Part shown: positions 33,207 to 43,396 of the stretch, one piece after another | How positions within the stretch are numbered: the stretch's first letter is position 1 | Layout of the letters: each line of letters starts with the position of its first letter | Origin: Adiantum capillus-veneris | Taxonomy: Eukaryota; Streptophyta; Polypodiopsida; Polypodiales; Pteridaceae | Direction: 5' to 3' | Assembly: GCA_014529385.2 (NCBI GenBank) | Contig: CM043969.1 | Span: 14,023,446 to 14,087,445 of the forward strand | DNA: 64,000 nt | Translations under genes and position numbers: made by a program | The notes under the pieces: model-generated | What the model was told of the DNA's origin: nothing | The model's database searches: none | The model's input: only the letters and a program-made list of their open reading frames with translations

Positions 33207-35269
33207 AGATTGCTCTTAAAGACCGCACAAAGACAACTTTTATTACGCCATGGGGCTGCTATTGCTACACAGTATTGCCATTTGGGTTGTCAAATGGACC
33301 TTCCTTCTATCAAGAGAGAGCAAATTGGGTGTTGGAACCATTCATTGGTAGTTGTGTTAAAGCTTTTATGGATGACTTCTGTGTCTATAGCAGTAGGGCT
33401 GATCACCATGAGAAGCTGCAGATGGTATTGGCTCGATATGATGAGTGTGGAGGACAACTAAATCCAAAGAAATGTCATCGAGCACAGCGAAGGGTGAAGT
33501 TATTGGGCCATATGGTGTCAGAAAATGGCATTGAGGCTGATCCAGATAAGGTGAAGTCTATTATTCTTCTTCCATCACCTATGAGTACGAAGAAATTGGC
33601 AACCTTTATACACAAAGTGAAGTACATGGCACGGTTTATTCCATTGTCTTCGCAGCTTCTTTATCCATTACAGCAAGTGGCAAAGCATGATCCATTGCAA
33701 TGGGATGACAAGTGTGAAGAAGTGTTTCAAGAGGTGAAAGAGGTGTTAGGGGGGTTGTCAGCCATGCAGGCTCCTGATTGGGAGAAAGTTTTTTATGTAA
33801 ATCCATCAGTAGGGGATGATGCCATTGGATCCATGCTATTGCAAAATGGGAAGGGCAGCCATTATATGAGGCCAGTGTATTGTGCAAGCCGAGTGAAGTT
33901 GGTAGCGGAGAGAAAGTTATCGGAAGTAGAGCTAGTGATGGCCAGTGTAATATTTTCTTGTCGACGATTTCGTCATTACTTGCTACCACGGCCTTTTGTT
34001 TTCTTGACGAGTTATGCCTTTTTGCCACAGTTAATTAATGGTACTAACATGTCAAATGTGGTGAAGAAATGGGTAATTGAGCTGCAAGAGTTTGAGTTCT
34101 CTTTTCTAGTGGAAGATAGTACAAGGGCTACCCTAGCTGATTTGTTGACCTACAAGGAGAATCCCCTTATTGTTAAGGAAGAGGTGGTGAGAAAGGTAGT
34201 TGAAGAAGTGCCACATATCAGCAATGCACATGTGTTGTTCTTTGATGGTTCATACAGAAAGAGCCACGATGCAGCTTCAGGGGGTATAGCACTTTATGAT
34301 CCAGAGGGGAAGCTAGTATGCACGAGAGGGTTCAAATTGGATGCTCATAGCAACAATGAGGCTGAATATGCTACTTTGGAAGCTGGATTACACATTTGTT
34401 TGAAGCATGGGATTTGAAGGTTGAGCATAAAAGGTGATGCCTTGTTAGTGGTGAAGCAAATGCTGGGTGTGTGGAAGAGCAAGAACACCTCATTGAAGGA
34501 AATGTGCTTTAGAATTAAAGGCCTGTTAAAAAAGTTTGAAGCATGGAGCATCAGACACATTGAACGTGCTCTAAATGGAGAGGCACATGCAGCAGCTCAA
34601 GGCATGATTGGGGAGCTATTCGTATTGAGGACCAATTTACCTCTTTATCATGGCCGGGAAAGTTTGGCTCAAGAAGAGGAGTTTTTGCTAACAGGAATCA
34701 TTCCAAAGGAGATTCAGAAGTCTAAGAAGTATGGCTTTGTGCGTAGAGCATACAGGTACAAATTGATTGGTGATGTCTTATACATGAAAGGGGCTGATCT
34801 CGTGTTGAGATGTGTACCTTGGCGGGAGGAGCTTTACAGAGTGTTGGAAGAGAATCATGAAGGCGCATGTGGTGGCCATTTTGCTCTAAAGATCACCTTG
34901 CATAAGATCTTGCAAGAAGGGTATGTATGGCCTAGTCTGCACAAGGATGTTCACCATTGGTGTAGGTCTTGCAATAGGTGTCAAGCATTTGGGAAGAGAG
35001 TGTTGAAGCCAGAGCTACGGAAAACCATTATGGCGTTTGATGTGTTTGAAAAGTGGGGGATTGATGCAATAGGCCCGTTACCTATCACAAGCAGGGGCAA
35101 AAGCTATATTTTGACGGCAGTGGACTATCTTTCTAGATGGGCAGAGGCTATAGCAGTAAAACAGATCACTGCAAAGGATGTGGCAAAATTTGTGTATGAT
35201 GAAATATGTTGCAAGTTTGGGGTGCCACTGGAGCTACTTTCAGATAAGGGGCCTGGCTTTAGAGCTTAA
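33203..35269 (+). pseudogene. Element C RT, two RNase H domains and integrase start
   Basis: After the frameshift the RT continues (ITPWGCYCYTVLPFGLSNGP) with its catalytic box as FMDD at 33365-33376. RNase H 1 spans about 33780-34160 (VYCASRVKLVAERKLSEVEL). A second RNase H domain lies at about 34225-34620 (FFDGSYRKSHDAASGGIALY, NNEAEYATLEAGL, KGDALLVVKQM). Its final acidic residue position reads EAHAAA, so the last Asp appears to be His. An in-frame TGA (34415-34417) splits this domain. The integrase zinc module (GHFALKITLHKIL to WCRSCNRCQ) and first two catalytic Asp (GIDAIGP near 35062; SDKGPGF at 35243) follow; TAA stops the frame at 35267. Confidence 0.9.
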
Positions 35270-35918
35270 CTGCTAGATTTTTTATGTGCAAAAATGAAGA
35301 TTAGGCACCAACATACCACTCCTTATTACCCACAGTGTAATGGCTTAAATGAAAGATTCAATGGTGAGTTGGTATAGATTCTTTCGAAAGTGACAGAGAA
35401 CCAAGGAAAGAATTGGGATTTGGAATTGCCTAGTGCATTATGGGCTTACCGTACTTCTGCTTGGGTCGCCTAGTGATGCATTCAAAGAGAGGCTCTTGCA
35501 GTTACAAGAGGTCCAATTAGATAGGATGAGCGCATTGGAGCATTATGGGCAGATGCAGGATAAGGCTTTGGCAAAGATAAATGAAAAGGTCAAAAGTAAG
35601 GGTATCAAGAAGCATGACTTGGTTTTGCGCTACAACAGCAAACTGGACAACACCTTCCAAAAGAAGTTTCAAATTAAGTGGGAAGGCCCTTTCAAGGTAG
35701 TGGAGTGTTTTCCAAATGGCACATATCAGCTGGCTAACCTGGATGGTGTTCTACATAAGTCAAGGGTAAATGGATTGCGTCTTAAATTGTATCATACCAG
35801 GTTGATGATGGTCGAGCAGGATGAGCTATATGTGGATCAAGGAGTGTTGGTGAGGGATGAGGAGACCTGTGATGCGGCGAGTCTCATATCTCTCTTTGCT
35901 GCTGCTGATCATGAATGA
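35270..35918 (+). pseudogene. Element C integrase C-terminal part
   Basis: The same frame gives YYPQCNGLNERFNGEL with the catalytic Glu at 35351, 36 codons after the second Asp (DD35E spacing). A TAG follows at 35375. After ALWAYRTSAW a deletion shifts to another frame. That frame reads LVLRYNSKLDNTFQKKFQIK and WEGPFKVVECFPNGTYQLAN, the SH3-like GPF module, and ends at 35918. At least three lesions lie between 35267 and 35480. Confidence 0.88.
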
Positions 35919-35926
35919 TCTAGCAG

Positions 35927-35946
35927 GCTAGGGGGTGGGCAAATTA
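35927..35946 (+). other. Element C polypurine tract
   Basis: GCTAGGGGGTGGGCAAATTA directly precedes the 3' LTR start TGTCAGG. Confidence 0.75.
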
Positions 35947-36882
35947 TGTCAGGAGTTTTTTGGAGCAAGGAATTGCACATATGTACATATCCATGCATGG
36001 TGCATGAAATAAAGGTTTGCCCATTTTCCAGAGCCAGGTGGTTACGTGGGGCCCACATGTGTACAGGTAGGACAGCATGTACATAGTGCAACGATTTTCA
36101 CTATTATCAATACTAGTGTGTTTTTTTACAATAAGGAGGATTTGGTAGCACGTAAAACTTCTCGAGGAAGCTATCCGCGGGCCGACGACGTGAGGTCAGC
36201 AGGTGCGTCAGATGGCATCTAGTGGCGTCAGGAGTGCGAACAAGGTCAATATTTGCACGCAGATGAGGACGGACACAACGTGGGTGTTTTTTTGTGAGAG
36301 TTACGCAGAAAGGTCATCATTAGGACCACTTTTTGGGGCCACTTCACGTGCTGGCGAGATGCATTATTGGAAAAAAGCTGAGTGCCAGGTGTGCAAATGA
36401 TGCAAAAAGGTGACAACTATGCACTGCGAGGTCAGTTTTTGGCCTGTTCGGGGTCCGTTTGAGGTCATCTAAAAGGCCAAGGGTACCCAAGTAATAAAGC
36501 TAAGTGTGGGAACTGAAAAAACAGAGAGAAGACCAGAAAAAACGTGGAGAAGAGAGGAGGAACAGCCGCAGGTGTGTTTTTGCCCATTTTGGAGCCTGTT
36601 TTGGCCCTAAACTGCTCATCCGAGGTCCGATTTGAGCACTTTGACATTGTAGACTGAGGTTTTGGGCCGTTCCGGACGCGATGGCGCTGTCCATTTTGCC
36701 AAATCCCTCACTCTTTTTCTGCTGTTTTTCTGTGTAATCTTCTCCGGTGAGTGAAGCTTCTTCTCCAATTTGTGATTGTATCTGGTATCTTTTACCCATA
36801 TTGTGTGAGCTGTTTGCCCCATTGGTGTTGGCCCAAGATCATTTGTATCTAAACATCAGAAGTTCTCCTCTTTTGAGCTGAG

Positions 36883-36926
<44 letters not shown>

Positions 36927-37107
36927 TGTCTCTGTGTGGAGTGGGCAAGTGGATAGTCTCTCTCCTCTCACTCCAGAGGTGTGTTCCCTGTCTCGGCCAG
37001 GAGTGTTGTGTAAGCCGAGTGGTGCCCCATAGTGTGTGTGTGTATATTCCCAAGAGTGTGTGTCGGGTAGTTATAGAGGCGCTGTGTTTGTTTTCAAACC
37101 GCTCACA
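35947..37107 (+). repeat. Element C 3' LTR
   Basis: TGTCAGGAG through CGCTCACA, near-identical to 28466-29621, with a slightly longer (GT)n tract containing one TA interruption. Confidence 0.93.
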
Positions 37108-37916
37108 ATGCCAACAAGATATATGCGATGTCTCAAGACAGCATTCACCCGTGACGATCAATTGTCAGGGTTGAAATCGCACGACTGGCATAAGTTCTTA
37201 CAATTCATTCTTCCAATTGCGATCAAGGGGTGTTTAACGGAGGAAGTGCGGACCTGCATATACAAGATTTTAGAGCTAGTGCGGTGGATCTCTTCCAAGG
37301 AGACCCGGGAGGAATCTATTGCAGTCGCAAGGGCTAACTCCATTGAGGCAGTTTGCATGATTGAGAAGTATCTACCCACGAGATGCTTAACTATCCAAAT
37401 GCACTTGCTCGTCCATGTAGTAGATGAGGTTGCAGTGGCAGGTACAGTCCACAGCCGTTGGATGTTCTTTCTAGAGCGGTTCATGAAAACACTTAAGGGT
37501 TTTCTTCGCCAAAAAGCGCGTCTAGAGGGGAGCATGGAAGAAGGATGGCTGGTGCAAGAGTCTCTTGTATTGACGACTAAATTTCTATCCGTTTCTGGCC
37601 CAAAAATGCCTCAACTGTGGAGCGATGAGGAGGATGCAAGACTGGTGGGAGAGGACCCGCAAGGGCAAGGGGTGCCATGCGAGAAAAGATCATGAAGTTC
37701 TGTATACTAAATTCAGCACCGATGCAAAAATGGCTTGAAAGGTACGAAGAAGAGAAAGAGAGACGCAATCTAGAGCGACAGGATTTCAGGCGAAGTCGAA
37801 CGACTAGAGGTTTACCCTTGCCAGACTATCTCGCTCCTCTACATGAATTCCCTACAATGGCATGGTTGGACAAGACAATGAGATCAGCTCGACAGATCGG
37901 AGAACCATATCTCTAG
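37108..37916 (+). pseudogene. CACTA-1 TNP2-like transposase, DUF4218 part
   Basis: The TNP2 protein resumes directly after element C: LSGLKSHDWHKFLQFILPIA, then VRWISS, CMIEKYLPTRCLTIQMHLLV and HSRWMFFLERFMKTLKGFLR, then KARLEGSMEEGW. This is the DUF4218 signature that follows transposase_21 in plant TNP2 proteins. The reading frame shifts near 37690, after which REKIMKFCILNSAPMQKWLE continues in another frame to 37916, and shifts again into the DUF4216 frame. Confidence 0.88.
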
Positions 37917-38663
37917 AAGAGGAAGAGTTGGCTATTGGATGTGACTGGAAGTATCATACATACATGGCACTGTGGTTGCATGGAAAGCATTTCAGAACAC
38001 AACAAATTGACAGCAGAAGAAACACGTTTGACAGTGGGGTAATGGTTAGTTTCATGCAAAAGAGTAGGGCCAGTGCTAGAGACACGAATGAGGGCACTAG
38101 CAACCTGGATTACTATGGTCTGGTGTCAGATATCCTGAACGTAAGCTTCAGGCGGTTTGAGATGTTTTTGTTGGATGTGAAGTGGTTCAAGGTGATTACT
38201 TCTGGTCGCAATGCAACGATACGCAGAGATGGAAACAAACTTGTGCAAATAGATTCTACAAAGACTTGGACAGATGCGAGCAACACATTTGCTCTCCCCG
38301 AACATTGCGAGCAAGTGGTCTTTGTACCGGACCCTCGAGAGCGACGATGTTGGTTTGTGGTTCAGGTTGCTCCAAGAAATAAACAAGTATTTGAAGGGCA
38401 AGATCTCCTGGAGGAAAGTCAGTCAGACGACATCCATACTACTATGACATTAGATGATATGGACGAAGGTATGGCAGAGGAAGCTGATAGATATACGAGG
38501 GATGATGCAGACGAGCCAGAATAGACACTTGTAGATGAAGATGCAATGGATGAATACAATCTGCCAGAACGATTTGGGGCAGATTTATGTTTTCAATTAG
38601 AGATAGGCGATGATACGGTGCAAGATCTTATCGATGATGCATCACTCGTTGAGGCCTATGCCT
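37862..38663 (+). pseudogene. CACTA-1 TNP2-like transposase, DUF4216 part
   Basis: Following ALWLHGKHFRTQQIDSRRNT, the stretch NLDYYGLVSDILNVSFRRFE, LLDVKWFKV and EQVVFVPDPRERRCWFVVQV matches the DUF4216 pattern (DYYG-x2-DI, W-F-V, V-DP) of TNP2 C-termini. An in-frame TAG ends the open frame at 38522-38524, but acidic coding-like sequence (EDAMDEYNLPERF) continues to a GT splice donor at 38664. Confidence 0.85.
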
Positions 38664-38757
38664 GTAAGTGTTTGTGTGAAGACTTTGATTTAAAATTAAG
38701 CTTAAAGTTAATTTAAACAACTGTGTTCTGACGCTTTATTTTACTTTCTTTGTGCAG
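38664..38757 (+). other. Intron between TNP2- and TNPA-like parts (94 bp)
   Basis: A GTAAGT donor after TATGCCT and a TTTCTTTGTGCAG acceptor before GACTTTAGTATGG. In En/Spm, tnpA and tnpD arise by alternative splicing of one transcript; a comparable arrangement is possible here. Confidence 0.65.
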
Positions 38758-38766
38758 GACTTTAGT

Positions 38767-39681
38767 ATGGCAGACGAGATTCCAGATCCCGCTTCCATCA
38801 GTGCAGATGCATTCATGGGCTTCGTTACATGGATGACGCCTACTCAGATGGCAGAGGCTTCTCAGTACTGGGTAGCCAGAGGCACGGGTACTACGCCTCC
38901 GGGCTTCACACCCGACGGACCGACGCCTAGGGGGGGGATGCCTACGGGGTTCAGGACGCCTATGGGTATAAAACCTTCTTCTCCCATCACGGCCGCTTCG
39001 ACACCTAGGGGTGGGGCAAAGGCGGGTACGTCCTCATCTCCGCAGCACAGGCGCACTCACCGATCTCGGCGATCGTCAGGTGGAGGTGGTGGTTGCTGTG
39101 GAGGAGGGTCCACAGATGCTTCGACCCCTCCTCGCTCACGACCCCCGTCTTACCCAAACACACCTCTCGACACACCTCTTGGCACACCTCGGACACCTTG
39201 GGGGGCACACGATCCTAGTGCCTCCAAGCTCTATACTGTACGGGGAGATGGTTCTGTTGACATGGATAGAGTTGGGACTGAGATGCGACAGCGGATTCTC
39301 CAGCTCGTGGAGCTGCAGTTTTCGACCAACATTTTGACGTCTTGGGATCAGCAAGAAAAGGAAAAAGTCAGTTACATAGTGGAGACCATCTTGAGAGAGT
39401 ACCAGCCTGCTCCGGGTTCTTCCGTTGTTTCGGCGCGGTGGATCAAGGGTGTTGCACGGGACACCATCAAACATCAACGAGATGCAGCTCGGAAGGCTTT
39501 CAGGACCGGCTCGTCGAAGCCTTTGGGCATCCCACACGAGACGTGACTGCAGATCAGGGAGGATGAGCGGACAATGGCCACACAGTTCAGACAGCAACGT
39601 GAGGCCGCACAGGTACGACAGATGACTAGGGGGACATCTCATCTTGGCAGTGGAGGCTTCGACACCTTTTGCTATGAGTTT
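38767..39681 (+). pseudogene. CACTA-1 TNPA-like protein
   Basis: Starting at ATG 38767, the protein has a short acidic N-terminus, a Pro/Gly/Thr-rich linker with repeated TPRGG, TPLDT and TPLGT words, and a helical domain (DRVGTEMRQRILQLVELQFS, YIVETILREYQPAPG). It ends in SHLGSGGFDTF, a string resembling the LGSGGY motif of plant Ptta/En-Spm TNPA-type proteins. An in-frame TGA at 39544-39546 interrupts the helical C-terminus, after which the same frame continues to a GTGAGT donor at 39682. The family role is binding subterminal repeats. The assignment rests on position and this motif. Confidence 0.7.
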
Positions 39682-39784
39682 GTGAGTTTCTAATCCAATC
39701 TTAACTATGGCGTTTTTTAAAACACGATGAATCATGTATTCTTATTACTTTGATTTTTGTATAAACGCAAAATCTTGCGATGCA

Positions 39785-39902
39785 TCGAGATCCATCACGC
39801 GAGGAGGAGTCAGATGGATATCGCAGAGGTATCTATGAAGTACTGAATGATCTTGAAGCTTCAGGAGAGCCTGTAGACTGGGAGGCCTTACAGTCTCGCT
39901 GA
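39785..39902 (+). pseudogene. CACTA-1 TNPA-like last exon
   Basis: The frame reading HPSREEESDGYRRGIYEVLN and EASGEPVDWEALQSR ends in TGA at 39900-39902. The preceding acceptor is uncertain. CACTA-2 has a comparable small exon at 61202. Confidence 0.5.
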
Positions 39903-40079
39903 TCGCTTGAGGTGAGACGTTAATATGTGTGAGTTGATTTAATTAAGTCAGTATATGTGAAGTAATATCAATACTAATTTTGTGAGTTGTCCTATGTGCA
40001 GGTTGCGACGCCTAGTCATTAGTGGACTAGATTTCATCTATATGCTTTGTGAGACACAAACACGCTTCTGTGTCTCTTT

Positions 40080-40375
40080 TTTGTACAAATAGTTAGTGTT
40101 CAGACAGTTATTGTTTCCCTTATGGTTATGATTATTTTCATTGTCATTGTATAGACGGTTATTGTTTCTCTTTCTGGTTATGCTTATGGTTATTGTTAAT
40201 TTTGTTTATGGTTATGGTTATCTGCATTATGGTTTTGATCAAAGTGATTATAGCCGGTTATGTTTTTAAGTTATGGTTTTCAGTTATGGTTATGCTTTTA
40301 AGTTATGGTTATGGTTCGTTATGGTTATGCTTTTAAGTTATGGCTATGCTTTTCAGTTGGTACGGTTGTCTTTCA
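40080..40375. repeat. TTATGGTTATG minisatellite
   Basis: About 20 irregular copies of TTATGGTTATG and CTTTTAAGTTATGG words lie downstream of the transposase genes. It is not the plant telomere repeat. No coding is seen. Confidence 0.85.
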
Positions 40376-40639
40376 TTGGCCTTAAATCTCATGTGAGATC
40401 CTACATGGATAGCATGTAGGAGGTGTATACATGATATGATTTTTTTTGAAAAGTTTATGTAAAACCAAAGGGAACTCTGCCGAAATTTTTGCGCGCGGGA
40501 GCATGGTTAATATTTTGGTGTTGCTCACTTTCTTGGGCAGAGGGCAGGAAGTCTGGCTATGGCTGTGTCCATCTTTTAACTGGGCACAGGCCAGGCTACC
40601 TGCCCTCTGCCCAAGAATTTTTTTTTTTGCTATGGTCGC

Positions 40640-40738
40640 CGCTATGCGCGTTGCTAATAGCGATTGGTTTCACAGCGACGCGCATAGCGACGGGCCGCGT
40701 CGATATCTCGTCGATAACACGTTTTTTTTATTGTAGTG
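40640..40738. repeat. CACTA-1 right TIR and subterminal repeats
   Basis: CGCTATGCGCG, GCGACGCGCATAGCGACGGG and TATCTCGTCGATAACACG lead to TTGTAGTG, the inverted CACTA end. Confidence 0.85.
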
Positions 40739-40742
40739 TCTG

Positions 40743-41680
40743 TGTTAAAGCGGTTACACCGCTAGCGGAAGCTAAATAGCGAGAACTCAACCAACAACAG
40801 AATTTGTCAGACGAGGACGGAGCTTGACCCGCAGGCGCATGGAAACAACTAGGTGGGTGTCAAATCACCTACTCGACCTTCTAGTTACAATCACTACTAA
40901 GGAAATCAAATCTAAGTTCTAAAATACGCAAGTGACTGAAATCCGTACTACGAACGAATGCTATACGAAACAGGATCTAGAATCATTGAATCGATCTCAA
41001 ACTCAAGGGGAAGTCTATACACTAGGTAAGAACAACACCCTAAAGACTTAAACTACAAAATCAACCTATAACCACTCCGTGCGGTAAACGCATATGAAGA
41101 CAGACCAAAAAATACAGGTGATCGAAACTTGACCCCGATGGTACTAATGTGTAGCTCTACATGTTGTGGTTCTATAGATATGTTGCACGCTCCATTCCGA
41201 CACACGAGTTGGAAGAAAACTCACACCGAAGCTCGTAGGAACTTACCACACATAGAAGCCGATAGCGCGCACTCTTGGTATCTGTGCGTAGCTCTCGCCG
41301 CTGCTAACACAATGGCGGTGTCGCTTCTCCAATGGCAGCTCCGTAGCTCGCGTAGCAAGTAGATAAGACTCTCTCTCTCTCTCTCTCTCTCAGACACAGT
41401 CACGGCGCATAAAAAACTCACTTTGATTAATAATCTGACCACTTTAGGTTACAAAAACTTTGGCTTATATACCTCAGCCTTGGAGGTGAGAACATCTCTA
41501 ACTAATTACATCAGCAAGTGAAATTACTTCGGGATTACAAGTTGGAAACTCAATTGAGTCCCGTTACTTAATGAATGGCTCAAATCAAAATTAATGTCGG
41601 AAAGACATTTATTACAATCAATGGTTACAAAATGATGAGTGTGAGCAAAAATGTGGGTGTGATCCTCTGCTGGCTCAACA
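40743..41680 (-). repeat. Element B left terminal LTR, inverted
   Basis: It is the reverse complement of 58936-59887 at about 97-98% by eye. On the plus strand it starts TGTTAAAGCGG and ends GGCTCAACA. The sequence next to its U3 end (41681-41701, including CCTGGGGGGC) is not the usual purine tract. A TATA-like box on the minus strand lies at 41464-41470. Confidence 0.92.
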
Positions 41681-41701
41681 CTCCCTGGGGGGCATTCCAA
41701 G

Positions 41702-42389
41702 AAGGAGGAACAATCAAAGAAGATAGTAGATTCACAACCTAGATGGAGGAAAGGTTGGCTGAACAAATACCCAGCCTACCTCATCTACTTGGTGGAGGCA
41801 CCAAAGGAGATTCGGGAGGATGCAACCTTCTGCCCGGTGCCAAGAGTCAGAAACTGGAAAGAGCATAGCAGGATTGCAGAAAAGAAGCCAAATTGGCTTA
41901 ATTATCCCAGGATGCTAGGACCAAAGGTAGGAGAGAGAATAGGTAAAGCCTACATGGTGAAAACCCTAACAGGCACCATCAAGATCTTTATTGGCTCTCC
42001 TGACCTTTCATGTCAGATGCTCAAGAAAATCTGCAGGACTCTCTTAGCTTGCATTGAAGTGTTCGCGCCAGATAAAGCCACGACCTCGAGTCTACTATCG
42101 ACGGCCGACACGGTGACTGATATGATGTACGATCTTTCATTGCAGCCTTCTCCAAAAGTGTTACACCTCCTATACCAAAGGATTATGTTTTTGCTTGGCT
42201 TCCACATGCAAACATTCGAAGAAGCTTTCTACACCGGCTTTTTCACCCACGAAAGCAAAATATTCGGCCCAACCTTGACCATCGGCAACCTACGATACGA
42301 ATCACATTTGCAGATGCTCAAGACGACAGGACTTTATTGACCAAGCATAAAATTCATGTTAGGGATGACATGAACGCGGAGGGGGGGAG
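41702..42389 (+). pseudogene. Duplicate of the element B ORF3 C-terminus and PPT
   Basis: This segment copies 58248-58935 with few changes: the 183-residue frame at 41789-42340 equals the last part of the third ORF (RVRNWKEH, LYQRIMFLLGFHMQTF, GNLRYESHLQMLKTTGLY). The purine tract GGAGGGGGGGAG lies at 42378-42389. It is the 3' end of a second copy of the element placed head-to-tail with the main copy. Confidence 0.9.
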
Positions 42390-42604
42390 TGTTGAGCCAG
42401 CAGAGGATCACACCCACATTTTTGCTCACACTCATCATTTTGTAACCATTGATTGTAATAAATGTCTTTCCGACATTAATTTTGATTTGAGCCATTCATT
42501 AAGTAACGGGACTCAATTGAGTTTCCAGCTTATAATCCCGAAGTAATTTCACTTGCTGATGTAATTAGTTAGAGATGTTCTCACCTCCAAGGCTGAGGTA
42601 TAAA
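42390..42604 (+). repeat. Truncated element B LTR (U3 only)
   Basis: This starts TGTTGAGCCAGCAGAGG directly after the PPT copy and follows 58936 onward until GCTGAGGTATA, where it stops at the TATA box. The rest of the LTR and the PBS are missing; unrelated leader sequence follows. Confidence 0.88.
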
Positions 42605-42708
42605 TGTCTTTTAGCACATCCACTGCTTATTTTTGATATCTGACCTGACAAGATTGTTACAAACACTATAGAAAGCATAAATATCAAGTCTTGACCCAAA
42701 TTGATGAA

Positions 42709-42736
42709 AAAGACATCATACGCGTATGATGTCTTT
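42709..42736. repeat. Perfect 28-bp palindrome (B type)
   Basis: The half-site AAAGACATCATACG is followed immediately by its exact reverse complement. The centre is ACGCGT. Confidence 0.95.
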
Positions 42737-42988
42737 GACCTAATTTTGGACATATTTTGATACTTTGCCAACACAGATCCATTGTAATAGTTGTCTAGAG
42801 GTTATATTTCAAGTTTCATCCCATTTGGATCACAATTGACCCAAAACAAGTCAAAAGCGGAAAATTGCCAAGAAAAGCCTAAATTAGCCATAACTTGCTC
42901 AAACAGAGTTCAAACTGAATTTTGTGAGTGGACAGAGCATAAGGGGGCTTCTGAGAGTGAGCATAACCAAAATAGTCCAAATCTGTGA

Positions 42989-43020
42989 AAAAAGACATCA
43001 TACGCGTATAATGTCTTTTT
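42989..43020. repeat. 32-bp palindrome (B type), one mismatched pair
   Basis: The half-site AAAAAGACATCATACG and its reverse complement, with one base changed in the right arm (TATAATG for TATGATG). Confidence 0.93.
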
Positions 43021-43396
43021 CAGCATAACTGCAACAAAATTCTCACTTGATGAAACACAAGTTGTCCAACTGACAAGATTAAACAATTGACCAAGTATCA
43101 ATCAGTTTGGATCAATTCTAACCACAAAAACTTGGAAAAACAAATTGCCGAGACGCAAAAGTTAAAGTCCTTTAGGAGAATTGATGAATTTGAGATCGGG
43201 CAGGAATCTCCAGAATAACCAACCAAAACAAGGGGAACAAGCAAGTGTCATATTAACCGAGGGAAGTGTAAACCAAAGTTAGGTGCAACCATTAGAGCCG
43301 ATCTTTGAAGGAAGTGTTTCTAATACTTCTTCGGAGAGATCTTACGAGATTTTCACGGAACACTTGGAACACTTGAACCTGAACAACAGAGAAAAT

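Larger units (their letters stand above)
28466..37107 (+). mobile_element. Element C: Tat-type Ty3/gypsy retrotransposon
   Basis: The 8.6-kb element has near-identical LTRs (28466-29621 and 35947-37107; I count roughly 15-20 differences by eye), a PBS, a leader, gag-pol and a PPT. Pol order is protease, RT, RNase H, a second RNase H, then integrase. The second RNase H of plant/archaeal type after the first is typical of the Tat lineage. It lies in the sense orientation inside TNP2 of CACTA-1. No clean 5-bp TSD is seen (GACAC left, ATGCC right). Several pol lesions make it non-functional. Confidence 0.92.
25566..40738 (+). mobile_element. CACTA-1: En/Spm-type transposon with TNP2- and TNPA-like genes
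   Basis: The left end starts CACTACAACACAACATGG and the right end, read inward, starts CACTACAATAAAAAAAACG. Both share ATATCGACGCG shortly inside. The flanks are TCT (25563-25565 and 40739-40741), the expected 3-bp duplication. The element is 15.2 kb, of which 8.6 kb is element C inserted in the TNP2 gene. Gene order is TNP2-like (transposase_21, DUF4218, DUF4216) then TNPA-like, both on the plus strand, as in known plant CACTA elements. All genes have stops or shifts, so this copy is not expected to move itself. Confidence 0.9.
42605..43396 (+). other. Element B gag leader with palindromes
   Basis: This untranslated stretch has two copies of the CGCG-core palindrome (42709, 42989; 280 bp apart), then the gag ATG at 43397. 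No PBS remains. Confidence 0.7.

Noticed and set aside
33636-34028. A 130-residue minus-strand ORF inside element C
   Set aside because: Shadow of the RT/RNase H frame on the plus strand; no motif of its own.
28461-37112. A 5-bp target duplication for element C
   Set aside because: GACAC on the left and ATGCC on the right do not match, and shifting the LTR end by two bases does not help, so no TSD is claimed.
39136-39735. A 199-residue minus-strand ORF opposite the TNPA-like gene
   Set aside because: Lies antisense to a better-supported frame with transposase-type motifs and introns; its composition mirrors the plus strand.
40080-40375. Telomere-like repeat
   Set aside because: The units read TTATGGTTATG, not TTTAGGG, and are irregular; they form a local minisatellite in CACTA-1.
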